Notes: generated from the sequence alone by a model not told the origin. A stretch of DNA of 64,000 nt from an uncultured Pseudomonadota bacterium (GCA_946479855.1 CAMLHL010000006.1:1-64000), one strand, 5' to 3'; positions 44,251 to 53,706 are shown, numbered from the stretch's first letter. Numbers and translations are program-made.

Positions 44251-45659
44251 TTCAAACTGGCCCATTTCATCGGGTCGATCGGTTGCCCTTGGTGGCGGAG
44301 TTCAAAGTATAAACCGGATTCCGGATTACCCCCGCTATTGCCGACGGTGGCTACCGTTTCGCCGCCTTTGACGGGTTGGCCAACCTGTTTCAGCAGCGAA
44401 TCGTTATTCCCGTAAATCGACAGGTAAGCGTTGCCGTGGTCGATGATCAGTAGATTGCCGAAGCCGCGCATCCACTCCGAGAAGACGACGCGGCCGCCGG
44501 CAATCGCCTTGACCTCGCTGCCCGCCCCGGCCCTGATGAAGAGGCCGCGCCAGGTGCCGCCGCCTTCGCGTGAGGCGCCGAAGCGGCCGGTGACCGAGCC
44601 GCGTACCGGCAGGCGCAGGTTGCCGCGCAGTCGGGCGAAACTGCCATCGGCGGCAACTGGTTCGTAGCGGTTTTCGGCTTCCGCCTGGCGGGGGGGGGAT
44701 GCTTCGGGTGGTGGCGCCCGGTGGGCGATTTGTTTGTCATCGCCGGCTGCCTGGCGTTTTTCCTTTTGCCGGGCGATGGCGGCGGCTGCCGCTTTCGCTT
44801 CGGCCTGGCGCGCTGCTTCGGCGGCGCGGGCGGCCTGTGCCGCCTGGGCGGCAAGAATCTTCGACAAGCGGTCGATCAGTTGCGTCAGGCGTTTTTCATT
44901 TTGCTGGAGGCTGCCGATTTCCTTGCGCTGGGCGCTGACCTTGCTGGATATCTGGGCGTACAGCGCCTTGCGCTCCTCTCGCTGCTGTTGCAGGTCGGCG
45001 TGGCGCTTCTGCTGTTCCTCCTCGATCTCGGCCAGTTCGGCGCTGCGTTCCTTGGCGTCGGCGGCCAGGGCCTTTTTTTTGTCGAGCGTGGCGTTGATTT
45101 CGCCCATGAGTTCGGCACGGGTCAGGGCGATGGCAGAGAGATAGTGCAGGTCACGCGCCATCTGGTTGGGGTCGTCGCCATTGAGCAGCAGTTGCAGTGA
45201 ATCCGGCGTGCCGCGCAGGTATTGCTTGTAGAGCAGTTTCTCCAGCTGGGCCTGCTGCTGGTTCAAGGTGGCGCCGAGTTCCTGCGACTGCTGTTCGAGG
45301 TTTTTGAGCTTGGCTTGCAGTCGACCGCGCTGCTCGTTCAGTTCGTGCAATTCGCGCTGCAGGCGGGAAATCTGGCGTTCTGACTCGCGCAGGCGATCAG
45401 CCGCGTCGGCCTTGTTCTCTTCACTGGCAGACAATTCCTTGCGCAAGCCTTCAATCCGGCTGCGCAATTCACCCAGGTCGGCCTGCTTTTCCGCAATTTC
45501 CGGGGTGGCGATTTCCGCGGCGGCTTTTTTTTCGACAGCCGGGCGCTTGGCTTCGGCCGGCAGGGCGCCAAGAAAAATGGCGGCAACCAGCGCTGCCGTC
45601 AGCCTTTTACCCGTGCGCTGGCGGCAGCGCTTGCCGGAAAAGTGTTTGCCTGGGGTCAT
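44247..45659 (-). CDS. envC: EnvC-type murein hydrolase activator (degenerate LytM/M23)
   Basis: A 470-residue periplasmic protein: a basic N-terminal signal (cleavage near LGALPAEA), two long coiled-coil segments (about 45-130 and 180-270), an Ala/Arg/Lys-rich linker and a C-terminal LytM domain (about 350-470). The catalytic metal ligands of active M23 peptidases are missing: where HxGxD is expected it reads WRGLFI, and the HxH strand reads LYFELRH. This is the pattern of EnvC, which activates AmiA/AmiB amidases at the division site rather than cutting peptidoglycan. It is translationally coupled to ctpA. Confidence 0.9.
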   Translation of the reverse strand: MTPGKHFSGKRCRQRTGKRLTAALVAAIFLGALPAEAKRPAVEKKAAAEIATPEIAEKQADLGELRSRIEGLRKELSASEENKADAADRLRESERQISRLQRELHELNEQRGRLQAKLKNLEQQSQELGATLNQQQAQLEKLLYKQYLRGTPDSLQLLLNGDDPNQMARDLHYLSAIALTRAELMGEINATLDKKKALAADAKERSAELAEIEEEQQKRHADLQQQREERKALYAQISSKVSAQRKEIGSLQQNEKRLTQLIDRLSKILAAQAAQAARAAEAARQAEAKAAAAAIARQKEKRQAAGDDKQIAHRAPPPEASPPRQAEAENRYEPVAADGSFARLRGNLRLPVRGSVTGRFGASREGGGTWRGLFIRAGAGSEVKAIAGGRVVFSEWMRGFGNLLIIDHGNAYLSIYGNNDSLLKQVGQPVKGGETVATVGNSGGNPESGLYFELRHQGQPIDPMKWASLK

Positions 45660-45735
45660 CGCTGAATGATTTCGGTTAAGCGAAACGCAAAGTGCTATTT
45701 TATAATGCGCCCTTCACCGATAACGAGGTTTTATC

Positions 45736-46053
45736 TTGGAAAGTCCTTCCTTCAGTCTGATCGACAAGCAGGAGCACATCGAGCTGGCCGCTCGTGCGCT
45801 GAAATCCATCGCCCACCCGCTGCGCCTGAAAATCCTTTGCGTGCTGGGCGAGCAGGAAGCCTGCGTCCAGGAGATCGTTGATGCCGTGGGGACGTCGCAA
45901 AGCAATATTTCCCAGCACCTGGCGATATTGCGCGAAAAAGGCGTGCTGGTCACCCGCAAGGATGCCAATCGTGTCTTCTATCGGGTTGGGGACCAGCGGA
46001 CGCTGCAACTGGTCAGCATGATGCGTGAAGTTTTTTGTGGCACGGGGAGCTAG
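45736..46053 (+). CDS. ArsR-family transcriptional regulator, possible thiol sensor
   Basis: A 105-residue winged-helix regulator with the recognition helix TSQSNISQHLAILREKGVL. It lacks the ELCVCDL metal site of ArsR/SmtB but has Cys43 (EACVQEI, just before the DNA-binding helices) and Cys101 near the C-terminus, spaced like the pair of cysteines in the persulfide sensors SqrR, BigR and YgaV. The next gene encodes a rhodanese, as in the ygaV-ygaP pair. The start appears to be a TTG at 45736. It is divergent from envC, and heads a run of redox and export genes through gpsA. Confidence 0.82.
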   Translation: MESPSFSLIDKQEHIELAARALKSIAHPLRLKILCVLGEQEACVQEIVDAVGTSQSNISQHLAILREKGVLVTRKDANRVFYRVGDQRTLQLVSMMREVFCGTGS

Positions 46054-46056
46054 GCG

Positions 46057-46482
46057 ATGCCGATGGAATTTATCAACCAGAATGTCCTGCTCATTTCACT
46101 CGTCGTGATCAGTGGGCTGTCGCTGCTTTGGCCGTTGGTGGCACGGCCGTCGGGCAATAGCGTCAATCCGGCCGAGGCAACCCTGCTGATCAACCGCGAG
46201 GATGCGCATATCGTTGATGTGCGCGAGGCCGACGAATACGCCAGCGGGCATTTGCCGGAGGCAAAGAACATCCCCGTCGCCAAGCTGGCCGAACGTATCG
46301 GCGAACTCGAAAAATTTAAGGGCAAGCCGATCATTGTCTGCTGCGCTTCCGGCATGCGCTCGAACAAGGCCTGTGCCGAACTCAAGAAGCAGGGTTTTGA
46401 GAAAACCTTCAACCTGGCGGGCGGTGTCGATGCCTGGGTGGGCGCCGGCTATCCGGTCAAGAAAGGCAGCAAAAGCAAATGA
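46057..46482 (+). CDS. Membrane-anchored rhodanese-domain protein
   Basis: A 141-residue protein with one N-terminal transmembrane helix (about residues 8-28) followed by a rhodanese domain with DVREADEYASGHLPEAKNIP and the active-site loop VCCASGMRS, where the second Cys should carry the persulfide. It resembles YibN of E. coli, which often sits beside grxC and secB as here. It can transfer sulfane sulfur or act in thiol homeostasis. It begins three bases after the ArsR stop and overlaps grxC by four bases. Confidence 0.88.
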   Translation: MPMEFINQNVLLISLVVISGLSLLWPLVARPSGNSVNPAEATLLINREDAHIVDVREADEYASGHLPEAKNIPVAKLAERIGELEKFKGKPIIVCCASGMRSNKACAELKKQGFEKTFNLAGGVDAWVGAGYPVKKGSKSK

Positions 46483-46754
46483 GCGCCCGCGTGCTGATGT
46501 ACACGACAGCCGTCTGTCCGTATTGCATTCGTGCCAAGCAGTTGCTCGCAGCACGCGGCGTGACGCAGATCGAGGAAGTCCGGGTCGATCTCGATCCGGA
46601 GCGGCGCGATGAAATGATGCAGAAAACCCGGCGGCGTACTGTGCCGCAGATCTTCATCGGCGACACCCATGTCGGTGGCTGTGACGATCTTTATGCCCTC
46701 GATGCGGCCGGCGAATTGCTGCCGCTGCTCGAAGGCCGACCCGAACCGATTTAA
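46479..46754 (+). CDS. grxC: Glutaredoxin 3
   Basis: A 91-residue dithiol glutaredoxin with the redox site CPYC at residues 13-16 and the conserved TVPQIFIGDTHVGGCDDL that binds glutathione. It reduces protein disulfides and mixed disulfides with glutathione in the cytoplasm. The start overlaps the rhodanese stop (ATGA). The order yibN-grxC-secB-gpsA is a conserved gammaproteobacterial and betaproteobacterial block. Confidence 0.95.
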   Translation: MSARVLMYTTAVCPYCIRAKQLLAARGVTQIEEVRVDLDPERRDEMMQKTRRRTVPQIFIGDTHVGGCDDLYALDAAGELLPLLEGRPEPI

Positions 46755-46770
46755 CTTCTGAAAGAAAATC

Positions 46771-47229
46771 ATGGAACAAAACGAACAGCCCGTCTTTGGT
46801 ATTGAGAAGCTCTATGTCAAGGATCTGTCGGTCGAAGTGCCGAATGCCCCGGAAATCTTCCTTGAGCGCGAAGCGCCGCAGATCGGGATTCAACTGAACA
46901 GTGGCGGCCGCGGCGTTGGTGAAGGCGTTTTCGAAGTGACCCTGACCGTCACGGTGACCGCCAAGGTTGGTGAAAAGACCGTTTTCCTGGTCGAAGTCGG
47001 CCAGGCCGGCGTCTTCCGCATCCAGAACGTGCCGGAAGACCAGATGGAGCCGCTGATCGCCGTCGCCTGCCCGAACATTCTCTTCCCGTATGCCCGTGAA
47101 GCAGTGTCGGATGCGGTCAGTCGTGCCGGCTTCCAGCCCATCGTCCTGCAGCCGGTGAATTTCGAGGGCATGTACATGCAGCGCCTGCAGGAGGAGGCTG
47201 GCGCCCCGACCGAAGTCTCCATTCAGTAA
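46771..47229 (+). CDS. secB: Protein-export chaperone SecB
   Basis: A 152-residue tetrameric chaperone that holds preproteins unfolded and delivers them to SecA. The family sequence EKLYVKDLSVEVPNAPEIF near the N-terminus and CPNILFPYAREAVSDAVSRAGF are diagnostic. Length matches E. coli SecB (155). It starts 16 bases after grxC in the same operon. Confidence 0.97.
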   Translation: MEQNEQPVFGIEKLYVKDLSVEVPNAPEIFLEREAPQIGIQLNSGGRGVGEGVFEVTLTVTVTAKVGEKTVFLVEVGQAGVFRIQNVPEDQMEPLIAVACPNILFPYAREAVSDAVSRAGFQPIVLQPVNFEGMYMQRLQEEAGAPTEVSIQ

Positions 47230-47239
47230 CGAGACCATC

Positions 47240-47680
47240 ATGTGGCGTCGCTTGCTTGTCGCCCTGTCCTTGGTCAGCGTTGCCGCTGCGGCGCTGGCTA
47301 TCGATTACCGCTCGGTCAGCGTGCCGGCGGCCATTCTTTACGATGCGCCGTCGCAGGCCAGCAAAAAGCTCTACCTGATCAAGGCGCTGACGCCGGTTGA
47401 AGTGGTCGTTCGGCTCGAAGGCTGGTTCAAGGTGCGCGATGCCGAAGGGACGCTGGCCTGGATCGAGTCGCGTAACGTCAGCGAACATCGCACTCTGGTG
47501 GTGACTGCGGCGTCGGCTGAAATCCGCCAGTCGGACAAGCCGGAGGCGGCGGTGCTGGCCCAGCTGGAAAAGTGGGTTGCCGTCGAGTTTATCGAGCCTG
47601 CCGCGCCGGGCTGGGTCAAGGTTCGCCATCGTGATGGCGTTACCGGCTATATCCGCGCGACGCAGGTCTGGGGTCTATGA
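47240..47680 (+). CDS. Exported SH3-domain protein
   Basis: A 146-residue protein with a signal peptide (residues 1-20, cleavage after AALA) and two tandem bacterial SH3-like repeats: [23 protein letters not shown] onward and [25 protein letters not shown] onward, each ending in a Trp-rich GW-type strand ([16 protein letters not shown]). Such domains often bind peptidoglycan peptides. It is placed between secB and gpsA, with its stop overlapping the gpsA ATG (ATGA). The specific role is unknown. Confidence 0.85.
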   Translation: MWRRLLVALSLVSVAAAALAIDYRSVSVPAAILYDAPSQASKKLYLIKALTPVEVVVRLEGWFKVRDAEGTLAWIESRNVSEHRTLVVTAASAEIRQSDKPEAAVLAQLEKWVAVEFIEPAAPGWVKVRHRDGVTGYIRATQVWGL

Positions 47681-48666
47681 AAATAACACTGCTCGGGGCT
47701 GGCGCCTGGGGAACGGCGCTGTCCATCGCCTTCGCTGGCAAACATGAAGTGACGCTATGGTCCCGCGAAACTGACGTTGCGGTCGACCTGCAAAAAACCC
47801 GGGAAAACCATCGCTTCTTCCCAGGCTACCTGTTGCCGGCATCGGTGAAGGTGTCCACCGATTTTGCCGGTGCCGTTGGCGGCGCCGATCTGCTGATCGT
47901 GGCGACCCCGATTGCCGGTTTGCGACCAACGCTTGAGCACCTCCAAGGCATGGGCTGCAGGCTTCCCGTACTGTGGGTTTGCAAGGGGTTCGAGGCCGGC
48001 AGCGGCAAGTTGCCCCATCAGGTCGTTACCGAGGTCCTGGGGGCGCAGGCTGTTTGCGGCGCCTTGTCCGGACCCAGTTTTGCCGAGGAAGTGGCGGCCG
48101 GACAACCGACGGCCGTGGCCCTGGCCGCCAACGATCCGGTGTTTGCTCGCGAGGCGGCGCGCCAGTTGCATACCAACCGCCTGCGCATCTATGCCAACGA
48201 TGATTTGGTTGGCGTCGAGGTCGGTGGTGCCGTCAAGAATGTGCTGGCCATTGCCACCGGTGTTTGCGATGGTCTGGGTCTCGGCCTCAATTCACGGGCG
48301 GCGCTGATGACCCGCGGCCTAGCTGAAATCGCCCGTCTCGGACTGGCGCTGGGGGCCGAGCGGCAAACCTTCATGGGGCTGGCTGGTATGGGCGACCTGA
48401 TTCTGACTTGTACCGGCGACCTGTCACGTAACCGTCGCGTTGGTCTGGCGCTGGCTGAAAACAAGTCGTTGCCCCAGATCCTCGAAGAGTTGGGGCACGT
48501 CGCCGAGGGCGTCTATACGGCTCGGGAAGTCGATCGGCTGGCCAACCAGCTCGGCGTAGACATGCCGATCAGTGCTGCCGTTGCGGCGGTGCTCGATGGC
48601 CGGTTAACAGCGGCGCAGGCGGTCAAGCAATTGATGGCGCGCGATCCGAAAGAAGAACTGGCTTAG
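47677..48666 (+). CDS. gpsA: Glycerol-3-phosphate dehydrogenase [NAD(P)+]
   Basis: A 329-residue enzyme that reduces dihydroxyacetone phosphate to sn-glycerol-3-phosphate, the phospholipid backbone used by PlsC in this window. It has the N-terminal dinucleotide motif [11 protein letters not shown], the catalytic-Lys region [14 protein letters not shown] and [16 protein letters not shown]. It is the last gene of the ArsR-to-gpsA block. I see no clear terminator in the 130-base gap before trmL. Confidence 0.96.
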   Translation: MKITLLGAGAWGTALSIAFAGKHEVTLWSRETDVAVDLQKTRENHRFFPGYLLPASVKVSTDFAGAVGGADLLIVATPIAGLRPTLEHLQGMGCRLPVLWVCKGFEAGSGKLPHQVVTEVLGAQAVCGALSGPSFAEEVAAGQPTAVALAANDPVFAREAARQLHTNRLRIYANDDLVGVEVGGAVKNVLAIATGVCDGLGLGLNSRAALMTRGLAEIARLGLALGAERQTFMGLAGMGDLILTCTGDLSRNRRVGLALAENKSLPQILEELGHVAEGVYTAREVDRLANQLGVDMPISAAVAAVLDGRLTAAQAVKQLMARDPKEELA

Positions 48667-48796
48667 CCGCGCCTGAAACTGGCTTGTCGTCGTCGGGTCG
48701 TCCCGGCGGACTTGCGCCTCCCGTCGTCGTTCTGCAAGAGTTCGTCCGCCGGGGGAGCCTTTTCTTCTTGGCGCTGCTGTGTGGCTGCCTGTTGGG

Positions 48797-49261
48797 CTAG
48801 ACCGCGCCCGGAAAGCCGAGCTGCCGCCAGGCTTCGAAAATGGTGACGGCGGCGGCATTGGACAGATTGAGACTGCGCTGCCCCGGTTGCATCGGCAGGC
48901 GCAGGCGTTGCTCCGGGAGAAACTCTTCCCGTATTACCGGCGGCAGGCCACTGGTTTCGCAACCGAAGACAAAAACATCGTTTGCCTGCAGGGCGGCGCT
49001 GTACAGGCTGGCCGATCCCTTGGTTGTCATCGCGAATAGCCGCCGGCCGGCCAGGGCGGTCTTGCAAGCCGCCCAATCGACATGGCGGACAACGCGGGCA
49101 TATTCGTGATAATCCAGTCCGGCCCGACGCAGATTCTTGTCGCTGAGGTCGAAACCCAGGGGTTCGACGAGATGCAGTTCGGCGCCGGTATTGGCGCACA
49201 TGCGGATGATGTTGCCGGTGTTGGGCGGGATTTCCGGCTGGTAGAGTACGACGGCGAACAC
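48797..49261 (-). CDS. trmL: tRNA (cytidine(34)-2'-O)-methyltransferase
   Basis: A 154-residue SPOUT methyltransferase that 2'-O-methylates the wobble base of tRNA-Leu isoacceptors. Typical blocks are YQPEIPPNTGNIIRMCANTG, FGCETSGLP and the knot segment RSLNLSNAAAVTIFEAWRQLGF. Translation starts at a GTG (49261), with AGGAAAG upstream. It is 44 bases downstream of comF on the same strand and convergent with gpsA. Confidence 0.94.
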   Translation of the reverse strand: MFAVVLYQPEIPPNTGNIIRMCANTGAELHLVEPLGFDLSDKNLRRAGLDYHEYARVVRHVDWAACKTALAGRRLFAMTTKGSASLYSAALQANDVFVFGCETSGLPPVIREEFLPEQRLRLPMQPGQRSLNLSNAAAVTIFEAWRQLGFPGAV

Positions 49262-49305
49262 GACGCGGCTTTCCTGCGATCAAAGGGGCGGATTAAAGCA
49301 TGGAT

Positions 49306-50049
49306 TCAGTGCTTGAGCGCACGGGCGATCACACCAACGGTGATCGACGCGGCGCCATGTAGTTTCAGCACCCGGGCGCATTCGTTGACGGTGGCTCCCG
49401 TGGTCATCACATCGTCGAGCAGCAGGAGTCGCCGGCCGGAAAAATCGGCACGGCACTCGAAGGCACCACGCACGCTCCTGCGCCGTTCCTTGTGCGCCAG
49501 ATCGGCCTGCGGCGGCGTGGCCCGCGTGCGCACGACAGCGCTACGGTCGACCGGTAAATCGAGGCAATTTCCGAGAGCGCGGGCAATTTCAGCAGACTGG
49601 TTGAAGCCGCGTTCGCGCAGACGTTCGGTGTGCAGGGGCAGGGGAATGATGTAATCGAAATCGTTCGCCGTTAATTGCCGGGCCAGGCGCCGCCCGCACC
49701 ATTGCGCAACAGCCAGCTGGTGGCCGTATTTGAGCGCATGGATGATGCGGTCGAGTGGAAAATCATAACGGAGCAGCGCTATCGTTCGGTCGAAATATGG
49801 CGGATCCTTCAGGCAGGCGCCGCAGCGCTCACCGTGGGTCGTCTGGTCGGCGCAGAGGGGACAGCGATGATCGGGCAGAAGCGGCAGATCCGCCGCGCAG
49901 TCAGGGCACAGCAGTTCGTGCCGGCTGTCACTGGCACAGAGGAGGCAGCTGCTGGGCAGCAGGCTATTTTCGAGGCGACGGGCAAGCTCCTTGAGCGCGC
50001 CGGGGTGGGGTAAAATTGACAGCCAGCCAGAGTGTCCGCGATAATTCAT
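49306..50049 (-). CDS. comF: ComF family protein (phosphoribosyltransferase-like)
   Basis: A 247-residue protein with an N-terminal zinc-finger region of seven or more Cys (CLLC, CPDC, CPLC, CGAC) and a C-terminal PRTase domain with the PRPP loop LLLLDDVMTTGATVNECA. ComF is needed for natural transformation in several bacteria, though its reaction is unknown; it is also called GntX. The ATG at 50049 leaves only 56 bases to the divergent bioB. An exact 12-mer repeat at 49540-49551 lies inside it. No other competence gene is in the window. Confidence 0.9.
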   Translation of the reverse strand: MNYRGHSGWLSILPHPGALKELARRLENSLLPSSCLLCASDSRHELLCPDCAADLPLLPDHRCPLCADQTTHGERCGACLKDPPYFDRTIALLRYDFPLDRIIHALKYGHQLAVAQWCGRRLARQLTANDFDYIIPLPLHTERLRERGFNQSAEIARALGNCLDLPVDRSAVVRTRATPPQADLAHKERRRSVRGAFECRADFSGRRLLLLDDVMTTGATVNECARVLKLHGAASITVGVIARALKH

Positions 50050-50078
50050 AATTATCGATACGCTTCGTGTCTGATTTT

Positions 50079-50084
50079 TATAGT
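50079..50084 (+). promoter_or_regulatory. Predicted -10 hexamer of the bioB promoter
   Basis: TATAGT lies 22 bases before the ATG at 50106. The -35 region at about 50055-50060 is weak but is overlapped by TTATCGATA (50052-50060), a near-palindrome that resembles biotin-operon BioR boxes. The position rules out the GTG at 50067 as the bioB start, because that codon would lie upstream of the transcript. Confidence 0.4.
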
Positions 50085-50105
50085 ATTTCTCACGCAAGGC
50101 CTCCC

Positions 50106-51089
50106 ATGCAAGCTAGCTCCCTCGCCGCCGTTTCCTCTGTTTCGCCCTCGACTTCGCGCCACCGCTGGACGGTCGAGGAAGTGCTCGCCCTCTACGAAAT
50201 GCCGCTGATGGATTTGATCTGGCGGGCGCAAGCCGTGCACCGCGAGCATTTCGATGCAAATGCCATTCAACGCTCGACCCTGCTTTCAGTCAAGACCGGC
50301 GGTTGCTCCGAGGATTGCAGCTACTGTTCGCAGTCGGCGCGCTATGAAACCGATACCGAGCGCGAACGCCTGATGCCGCTTGATGAAGTCGTCGCTGCGG
50401 CCCAGGCGGCCAAGGCCAAGGGCGCTTCGCGCTTCTGCATGGGCGCCGCCTGGAAGGGGCCGAAGGACAACGATCTTGATCGCGTGCTCGACATGGTCCG
50501 CGAGGTCAAGGCGCTCGGCATGCAAACCTGCGTAACTTTGGGCATGCTCAAGGATGGGCAGGCTGAAAAGCTCAAGGAAGCCGGACTCGACTACTACAAC
50601 CACAATCTCGATACCGACAAGGATTTTTACGGCCAGGTCATCAAGACCCACACCCACGACGACCGTCTCGACACGCTCGAGCAGGTGCGCGATGCGGGGA
50701 TCAACGTCTGCTCCGGTGGCATCATCGGCATGGGTGAATCGCGCAAGAACCGTGCGGGGCTGCTGGTGCAACTGGCCAACCTGCCGAAGCCGCCGGAATC
50801 CGTGCCAATCAACAATCTGGTGCCAATTCCCGGAACCCCGCTGGCCGACAAGCCGCGCCTTGATCCTTTCGAATTCGTGCGCACCATCGCTGCGGCACGG
50901 ATCGCCATGCCGACGTCCTGGGTCCGCCTGTCGGCCGGCCGGCAGGAAATGAGCGACGAACTGCAGGCGCTGTGCTTCCTGGCCGGCGCCAACTCGATGT
51001 TCTACGGCGATCGTCTGCTGACGACCGACAATCCGGATATCGACCGCGACGACCGCCTGTTCGCTCGCCTCGGCGTCAAGGCGGTTTGA
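50106..51089 (+). CDS. bioB: Biotin synthase
   Basis: A 327-residue radical-SAM enzyme that inserts sulfur into dethiobiotin. The 4Fe-4S motif is [13 protein letters not shown], with further family blocks [20 protein letters not shown]-type [10 protein letters not shown] and YYNHNLDT, and the 2Fe-2S Cys/Arg ligands downstream. The ATG at 50106 follows a likely -10 box and is preferred over a GTG at 50067. It is followed at once by bioC; the other biotin genes (bioA, bioD, bioF) are not in the window. Confidence 0.97.
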   Translation: MQASSLAAVSSVSPSTSRHRWTVEEVLALYEMPLMDLIWRAQAVHREHFDANAIQRSTLLSVKTGGCSEDCSYCSQSARYETDTERERLMPLDEVVAAAQAAKAKGASRFCMGAAWKGPKDNDLDRVLDMVREVKALGMQTCVTLGMLKDGQAEKLKEAGLDYYNHNLDTDKDFYGQVIKTHTHDDRLDTLEQVRDAGINVCSGGIIGMGESRKNRAGLLVQLANLPKPPESVPINNLVPIPGTPLADKPRLDPFEFVRTIAAARIAMPTSWVRLSAGRQEMSDELQALCFLAGANSMFYGDRLLTTDNPDIDRDDRLFARLGVKAV

Positions 51090-51979
51090 GCGCGACCAGC
51101 TTGCAAGCGGCTTTCGTCGACCGGCTGCAGGTCAGTCGGCGTTTTTCCCGCGCCGCCGCCAGCTATGATGTGGGCGATTTTCTCGTCCGCGAAATCGACC
51201 GCCGGATGCAGGAGCGCCTCGATTACGTCAGCCTGCGGCCGAAGCGGGTTCTTGATTTGGGGTGTAGCCGTGGCGGTAGTTTTGCCGGCCTTGCCGCGCG
51301 CTATCCTGATGCTGAATTGCTCGGATTGGATCTTGCGCCGGCCATGCTGAGCGCCGGTCGTCCGCAGCGGGCCGGCTGGCAGCGCTGGCTGGGCATTGGC
51401 CGCGGCAGCCAGCCATTGCGCCTGGCTGCCGATGCCGCAAATTTGCCCCTTAAATCGCAGTCGACCGCCGTTGTCTGGTCCAATCTGCTGCTGCACTGGC
51501 TGGACGATCCGATTCCGGCACTCGCCGAGGCGCACCGTGTTCTCGAAGTGGGGGGGCTGCTGATGTTCTCGACGCTGGGACCCGATACGCTAAAGGAATT
51601 ACGAGCGGCCTTTAGCGACGGTTATGCCCACACCCAGCGCTTCGCCGACATGCACGATCTCGGTGACATGCTGATTGGTTGTGGTTTTGCCGATCCGGTG
51701 ATGGACATGGAAGTCATTACGCTGACTTACGACGACCTCGATGCCCTGCTCGCCGAATTGCGTGCCGCCGGCTCATCCTGCGCCATGAAGGCGAGGCGCC
51801 ACGGCCTCACCGGCCGCCAGGCCTGGGCCCGTGCCCGGGACGCCTACGAGGGGATGCGTCGTGATGGCCGCCTGCCGGCGACCTTTGAGGTGATCTACGG
51901 TCACGCCTGGAAAGTCGCCCCGAAGAAAACGCCTGACGGCCGGGCCATCGTTCGCTTCGATCTGCCGCGCAAGGGCTGA
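51086..51979 (+). CDS. bioC: Malonyl-ACP O-methyltransferase BioC
   Basis: A 297-residue SAM-dependent methyltransferase that starts the pimeloyl pathway by methylating malonyl-ACP. It begins with [21 protein letters not shown], the typical BioC entry, then the SAM motif [20 protein letters not shown] and [11 protein letters not shown]. The only consistent start is a TTG at 51086 overlapping the bioB stop (TTGA), so initiation likely depends on ribosomes finishing bioB. Its pairing with bioB supports BioC over the related YcaO-type or ubiquinone methyltransferases. Confidence 0.9.
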   Translation: MSATSLQAAFVDRLQVSRRFSRAAASYDVGDFLVREIDRRMQERLDYVSLRPKRVLDLGCSRGGSFAGLAARYPDAELLGLDLAPAMLSAGRPQRAGWQRWLGIGRGSQPLRLAADAANLPLKSQSTAVVWSNLLLHWLDDPIPALAEAHRVLEVGGLLMFSTLGPDTLKELRAAFSDGYAHTQRFADMHDLGDMLIGCGFADPVMDMEVITLTYDDLDALLAELRAAGSSCAMKARRHGLTGRQAWARARDAYEGMRRDGRLPATFEVIYGHAWKVAPKKTPDGRAIVRFDLPRKG

Positions 51980-51980
51980 A

Positions 51981-52646
51981 TTATTCGGGCTTCTGCTTGA
52001 AAAACTTCAGTGGCCTGGCCGTCTGAAATCTGGGTACCGGTATCGCCTTGCGCCAGCGTTCGCGGATGCGCCAGCCAAGCAGGGTGGCGACGGCTACTGA
52101 ATAAGCCAGCGGCCAGAGCAGCGCGGTAGCCTTGACCAGCCAGAAATAATGCACGCAAGCGAGAATGCTGATCAGGTAGATGGCGCGATGCAGTTCCTGC
52201 CATTTTTTGCCGCTCATTTTTCGAATGGCCCAATTGCTTGATGTGGCAGCCAGCGGAATGAGCAAGACGAAGGCGGCGAAGCCGACGGTGATGAAGGGGC
52301 GCTTGATGACATCCTTGGCAATCTCCTCGACCGAGAAAGAATGGTCAAAGCCGATGAATGACAGAAAGTGCAGTGTGGCGTAAAAAAAACAGAACAGCCC
52401 CAGCATGCGACGCAGCCGTACAAGCCAGGGGAGCTTGGCGATACTGCGCAAGGGTGTCACACAGAGCGTGATCAGCAGCAGGTTGAAGGTCCAGGTGCCG
52501 GTCCAGCGCTGGATGAATTCGACTGGATTGGGGCCGAAGTCTCCCGTGTAAGCGGCCCATAGCAGTCGGCCGAGCGGCAACAGGCAGGCGGCGAATAGGG
52601 CGGCCTTGATCATGCCCAGCTGGCGTGAGTCGGGGCTGAAATGCAT
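51981..52646 (-). CDS. msrQ: Heme-binding membrane subunit MsrQ
   Basis: A 221-residue inner-membrane b-type cytochrome with six predicted helices. It passes electrons from the quinone pool or flavin reductase to periplasmic MsrP. Heme-ligand His candidates lie in FYATLHFLSFIGFDHSF, ELHRAIYLISILACVHYFW. The gene starts one base after the msrP stop, the standard msrP-msrQ arrangement. It is convergent with bioC. Confidence 0.94.
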   Translation of the reverse strand: MHFSPDSRQLGMIKAALFAACLLPLGRLLWAAYTGDFGPNPVEFIQRWTGTWTFNLLLITLCVTPLRSIAKLPWLVRLRRMLGLFCFFYATLHFLSFIGFDHSFSVEEIAKDVIKRPFITVGFAAFVLLIPLAATSSNWAIRKMSGKKWQELHRAIYLISILACVHYFWLVKATALLWPLAYSVAVATLLGWRIRERWRKAIPVPRFQTARPLKFFKQKPE

Positions 52647-52647
52647 G

Positions 52648-53601
52648 TCAGAAATTTTTCCTTAGATCCATGCCGGCGTAAAGGCTGGCAACCTGCTCGC
52701 CATAGCCGTTGAAGGGTAGGGTTGGACGCTTGAAGAATTCGCCAAGGCGACGTTCGTGGCTCTGGCTCCACCGCTTGTGCGGAACATCTGGATTGACGTT
52801 GGAGTAGAAGCCGTACTCATCGGGCGAGGCCTTGATCCACGCCGTGCTCGGCTGCTTCTCGACAAACCGGATGCGAACGATGGATTTTGCTCCCTTGAAG
52901 CCGTATTTCCAGGGTACGACGAGGCGCAGCGGAGCACCATTCTGCTTGGGCATGATTTCGCCGTACATGCCAAAAGCGAGGATAGTCAGCGGATGGCGCG
53001 CTTCGTCTAGGCGCAGTGCCTCGACGTAAGGCCAGTCGAGCAGGGGCAGGCGGACGAAGGGCATTTGTTCGGGATCGGCCAGGCTCCAGAATTCGACGAA
53101 TCTGGCATTGCCTGTCGGTTCGATATGTCTGAAAAGCTCGCTGAATGGAAATCCGACCCACGGGACGACGGCGCTCCAGCCTTCGACGCAACGCATCCGG
53201 TAGATTCGCTCTTCCATCGGCGCCCATTTGAGGATGTCGTCAATGGCAAAGGTCTTCGCTGCCTTCACCTCGCCATCGACCGTCAGTGTCCACGGTCGGG
53301 TGCGCAGGCGGTGGGCATGTTTGGCGGGGCTGTCCTTGTCCGGTCCGAACTCATAGAAATTGCCGTAGGAGGTCATCGAGGTGAAGGGCGTCGGCTTGTC
53401 GTCGTGCAGCGAAAACGGGCTGGCGAGCAGATTTCCGAAGGCCTTGCCGGCCCCTGAGGGGGATTCGGCACTATGGCTCAGCCCGAAACCGGCGGCACCA
53501 ACGCCGGCAAGCATTGCTCGGAGAAAACCGCGCCGCCCTGAGTAGGCGCTTGGGGTAGTGATTTCGGAAGAGGGAATGGGGGAGGGGGAGCGAATCAGCA
53601 T
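52648..53601 (-). CDS. msrP: Periplasmic methionine-sulfoxide reductase catalytic subunit MsrP
   Basis: A 317-residue molybdoenzyme that repairs oxidised methionine in envelope proteins. The N-terminus has the Tat motif [11 protein letters not shown] followed by a hydrophobic stretch and [10 protein letters not shown]. The molybdenum-ligating Cys is in [15 protein letters not shown], the sulfite-oxidase fold signature, and [28 protein letters not shown] follows. The cofactor requires MogA, encoded at 30100-30684. It forms an operon with msrQ; upstream lies a 105-base gap before the HDOD gene. Confidence 0.95.
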   Translation of the reverse strand: MLIRSPSPIPSSEITTPSAYSGRRGFLRAMLAGVGAAGFGLSHSAESPSGAGKAFGNLLASPFSLHDDKPTPFTSMTSYGNFYEFGPDKDSPAKHAHRLRTRPWTLTVDGEVKAAKTFAIDDILKWAPMEERIYRMRCVEGWSAVVPWVGFPFSELFRHIEPTGNARFVEFWSLADPEQMPFVRLPLLDWPYVEALRLDEARHPLTILAFGMYGEIMPKQNGAPLRLVVPWKYGFKGAKSIVRIRFVEKQPSTAWIKASPDEYGFYSNVNPDVPHKRWSQSHERRLGEFFKRPTLPFNGYGEQVASLYAGMDLRKNF

Positions 53602-53706
53602 GGCTTTCCTTTCAGCGGGTATGCCTATTAGTCGGCATTGGCCCGGAATCCTTACAGCGACATTCGGTACGGCGTGAGTGTCTGACTGCCGGGCTTGCCC
53701 GCTGGT

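Noticed and set aside
50067..50105. GTG at 50067 as bioB start
   Set aside because: It lies upstream of the likely -10 hexamer, so it would not be in the transcript; the ATG at 50106 is better placed.
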